This document shows positions 19,048 to 20,940 of a stretch of 20,940 nt of DNA, in pieces; positions within the stretch are counted from its first letter, which is position 1; every line of letters begins with the position of its first letter. The notes below the pieces were generated by a model, which was given only the letters and a program-made list of their open reading frames with translations, had not been told where the DNA came from and searched no databases. The DNA comes from Paulinella micropora (lineage: Eukaryota > Cercozoa > Imbricatea > Euglyphida): the NCBI GenBank assembly GCA_009731375.1, contig BJOX01000012.1, positions 1,481,436 to 1,502,375 on the forward strand, in the 5' to 3' direction. A program made the translations under genes and the position numbers.

Positions 19048-19340
19048 CAGGGTAGATAGGCTAAGTATCAGTGGAGGTGCGAAGCATGAGAAGTTCCTTG
19101 TCCTTAACCACAATGAGCAATGATTTCAAACTCTTTGTTCTCAGCCGGTTCTGATCTTGATAGCTTGTGTAGTGTCTCATTTGAGAGCTCGCATCAAGAG
19201 CTTTCTAATGAGTCATAACACAGGTTGTAGATGCAAATATTGACTGAGATCGAAGCGCTTGAAGTCATTGTTCGTTGTACTTAAGAAATAGGAACTTCTC
19301 AGGGTAGATAGGCTAAGATCCAGTGGAGGTGCGAAGCATG
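19048..19340. repeat. 41-bp direct repeats flanking MITE B copy 2
   Basis: Left copy 19048-19088 and right copy 19300-19340 both start CAGGGTAGATAGGCTAAG and end GTGGAGGTGCGAAGCATG, with 3 differences in 41 bases, all in one short block (TATC versus ATCC). Each overlaps the MITE end by one or two bases. No such duplication surrounds MITE B copy 1. Confidence 0.88.
19087..19301. mobile_element. MITE family B, copy 2
   Basis: 215 bp, the same length and orientation as copy 1 at 2294-2508, with about 7 differences and no indels. Its ends TGAGAAGTTCCT and AGGAACTTCTCA are perfect 12-bp inverted repeats. In the internal hairpin the left arm has changed to GTGTCTCATT and the right to AATGAGTCAT, so pairing is partly lost here. 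Confidence 0.8.
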
Positions 19341-19389
19341 TGACATGCCAAACCGCGTGTTGCTATATTTTATGTATCTAAATGCCTGA

Positions 19390-19660
<271 letters not shown>

Positions 19661-19705
19661 ACACAACCCTGACGCTAGCCCTTACCCGAACCTAAAGCCC
19701 AGCCG

Positions 19706-20390
19706 AAAGGAAGGAAGGAAGGAAGGAAGGAAGGAAAGATGGAAGGAAGGAAGGAAGGAAGGAAGGATGGATGGATGGATGGAAGGAAGGAAGGAAGGGA
19801 GGGAGGGAGGAAAGAAGGAAGGAAGGAAGCAAGGAAGGAAGGAAGGAAGGATGGAAGGAAGGAAGGATGGATGGATGGATGGAAGGAATGAAGGAAGGAA
19901 GGAAGGAAGGATGGATGGATGGATAGATGGAAGGAAGGAAGGGAGGGAGGGTGGAAGGAAGGAAGGAAGAAAGGAAGGAAGAAAGGAAGGGAAGAAAGGA
20001 AAGGAAGAAAGGAAAGAAAGAAAGGAAGAAAGGAAAGGAAGAAAGGAAAGGAAGAAAGGAAAGAAAGAAAGGAAAGAAAGGAAAGGAAAGAAAGGAAAGG
20101 AAAGAAAGGAAAGGAAAGAAAGGACAGGAAAGAAAGGAAAGGAGAGAAGGAAAGGAAAGAAAGGAAAGGAAAGAAAGGAGAAGAAAGAAAGAAAGGAAAG
20201 AAAGGAAGGAGAAAAAGGGGGAAAAGGAAGGGAAAAAGGAAGGAAAAGGAAGGAACGAACGAAGGAACGAACGAAGGAACGAAGGAAGGATGGAGGGAAG
20301 GAAGCAAGCAACGAAGACACGAGGAAACAAGGAAGCAAGGAAGGAAGAAGGAAAGAAGAAAGGAAAGTGAGTATGAAAGAGGGGAGGAAA
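19706..20390. repeat. Polypurine domain of nearly 700 bp (GGAA, GGAAA, GGAT units)
   Basis: The plus strand is almost all purine: GGAA with GGAT blocks (19706-19930), then GGAAAGAAA-type units (about 19970-20200), then GAAGGAAC/GAAC units (about 20250-20290). Long open frames on both strands (Lys/Glu/Arg/Gly on plus, Phe/Leu/Pro/Ser on minus, up to 412 codons) follow from the missing stop codons and are not genes. Confidence 0.96.
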
Positions 20391-20459
20391 GGTGTTGTGT
20401 TGGTATGTGTGTGTAGCTTTCCGCAACAGTCTGCCGTGCGTGCGAAACGGAAAGGGTAG

Positions 20460-20503
20460 ACACACACACACACACACACACATTCTCTCTCTCTCTCTCT
20501 CTT

Positions 20504-20544
<41 letters not shown>

Positions 20545-20576
20545 TCTCTCTCTCTCTGTCTCTCTGTCTCTCTCTC

Positions 20577-20640
<64 letters not shown>

Positions 20641-20697
20641 GCACACACACACACACATACATACATACATACATACATACATACATACACTCACAAA
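20460..20697. repeat. CA, CT and ATAC tracts
   Basis: CA (20460-20482), CT with TTTC and TGTC interruptions (20484-20640), CA (20641-20657) and ATAC (20658-20688). The preceding 20391-20459 is a single-copy island containing GCGTGCGAAACGG. Confidence 0.95.
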
Positions 20698-20736
20698 CAC
20701 ATTTATGCAGAGTACGGTGGCAGAAGTTTCGAGTAA

Positions 20737-20811
20737 GGGGGAGAGGGAAGAGGCAAGCAAATTCGAACAACCTACACAAAAGACGACGGTATGAGAGGGG
20801 GGGAGAGATAG

Positions 20812-20857
<46 letters not shown>

Positions 20858-20940
20858 AAGAAAGGGGGAGAAGGAAGAGGCAGCAAAGACGAACAACCCA
20901 CACAAAAGACCACGGTATGAGGGGGGGGGGGGGGGGGGGG
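20737..20940. repeat. Higher-order repeat (unit 126 bp) with GA tract and terminal G run
   Basis: The core GGAAGAGGCA, then CGAACAACC, ACACAAAAGAC and ACGGTATGAG, is at about 20745-20796 and 20871-20920. CGGTATGA lies at 20787 and 20913. Between the cores are a GA tract (20813-20853) and GAAA units. The window ends in 20 G (20921-20940), as the first core is followed by G-rich sequence, so a gap or third unit may lie beyond. Confidence 0.8.

Noticed and set aside
19048-19088. Telomere-like or subtelomeric repeat (GGGTAGATAGG)
   Set aside because: Only two copies, flanking a MITE; no tandem TTAGGG-type units anywhere in the window.
20391-20459. Exon-like island (CGCAACAG ... GGAAAGG|GTAGAC)
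   Set aside because: Short, with a poor donor and no repeated or conserved frame; weaker than the listed candidates.
19675-20913. 412-codon open frame on the minus strand (Phe/Leu/Pro/Ser-rich) and companion frames on both strands
   Set aside because: Direct translation of GGAA/CTTTC and CT microsatellites; the repeats contain no stop codons in several frames, so length carries no information.

Overview
This is a eukaryotic, almost entirely non-coding window made mostly of simple-sequence DNA. Long tetranucleotide arrays (TATC/GATA, TACC, TATG, TGTC, ATCC, AAAT, GGAA), dinucleotide tracts (CT/GA, CA/GT, AT) and trinucleotide tracts (ATT, ACT, AAT) occupy most of the sequence. Between them lie short islands of complex sequence. 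I see no bacterial or viral gene architecture and no intact long gene. The long open frames are translations of microsatellites (poly-Tyr/Leu/Ser, poly-Ile, poly-Leu, poly-Asn, poly-Thr). Splice-like signals, tRNA-derived SINEs and MITEs suggest an animal-type genome rich in microsatellites and small transposable elements; I cannot name the species. Runs of N and long homopolymers (C at 720-739 and 4831-4856, G at 20921-20940) mark draft-assembly weak points.

Layout. 1-770: CT, TGTC, AT, GA and C/CT tracts. 771-1376: a candidate 49-nt exon, then a higher-order repeat that copies its splice-donor region three times. 1617-2800: the longest complex stretch, holding a fold-back element (1673-1793) and two MITEs (2115-2274 and 2294-2508). 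2800-5292: microsatellites, including a large CA/TA/TG palindrome and a TACC array punctuated by a recurring core. 5293-5705: satellite of about 100 bp. 5706-8441: plus-strand array of short retroelements, each ending in an ATT tail (SINE S1, element S3, element S2 twice). 8442-9345: ACT tract and a related satellite of about 116 bp interrupted by a second MITE-A copy. 9395-11213: AT/GATA/TATC/AAT/TTG tracts with an internally deleted SINE. 11238-13386: minus-strand array of the same ATT-tailed elements. 13387-15404: very large TATC/TGTC/TACC arrays. 14746-15575: three copies of a 46-nt exon-like segment. 15914-20940: CA/AT, TATC, GA/CT higher-order repeats, a second MITE-B copy (19087-19301), a polypurine domain of nearly 700 bp and CT/GA tracts.

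The strongest biological signals are four. (i) Two sets of short exon-like segments have splice-site-like borders on the plus strand and are embedded in microsatellites, as if these were introns of a split gene invaded by repeats. (ii) Different short retroelements sit head to tail in one orientation per cluster, separated only by ATT tracts, which fits repeated insertion into TTA/TAA repeats. S1 and S3 share a 3' tail, a usual sign of a common retrotransposition machinery. (iii) Two MITE families have paired copies, one nested in a satellite monomer with empty-site monomers beside it and one flanked by an unusual 41-bp direct duplication. (iv) Unit sequences are interleaved with expanding microsatellites to form at least five higher-order repeats. 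No searches were possible; family names are inferred from structure only.
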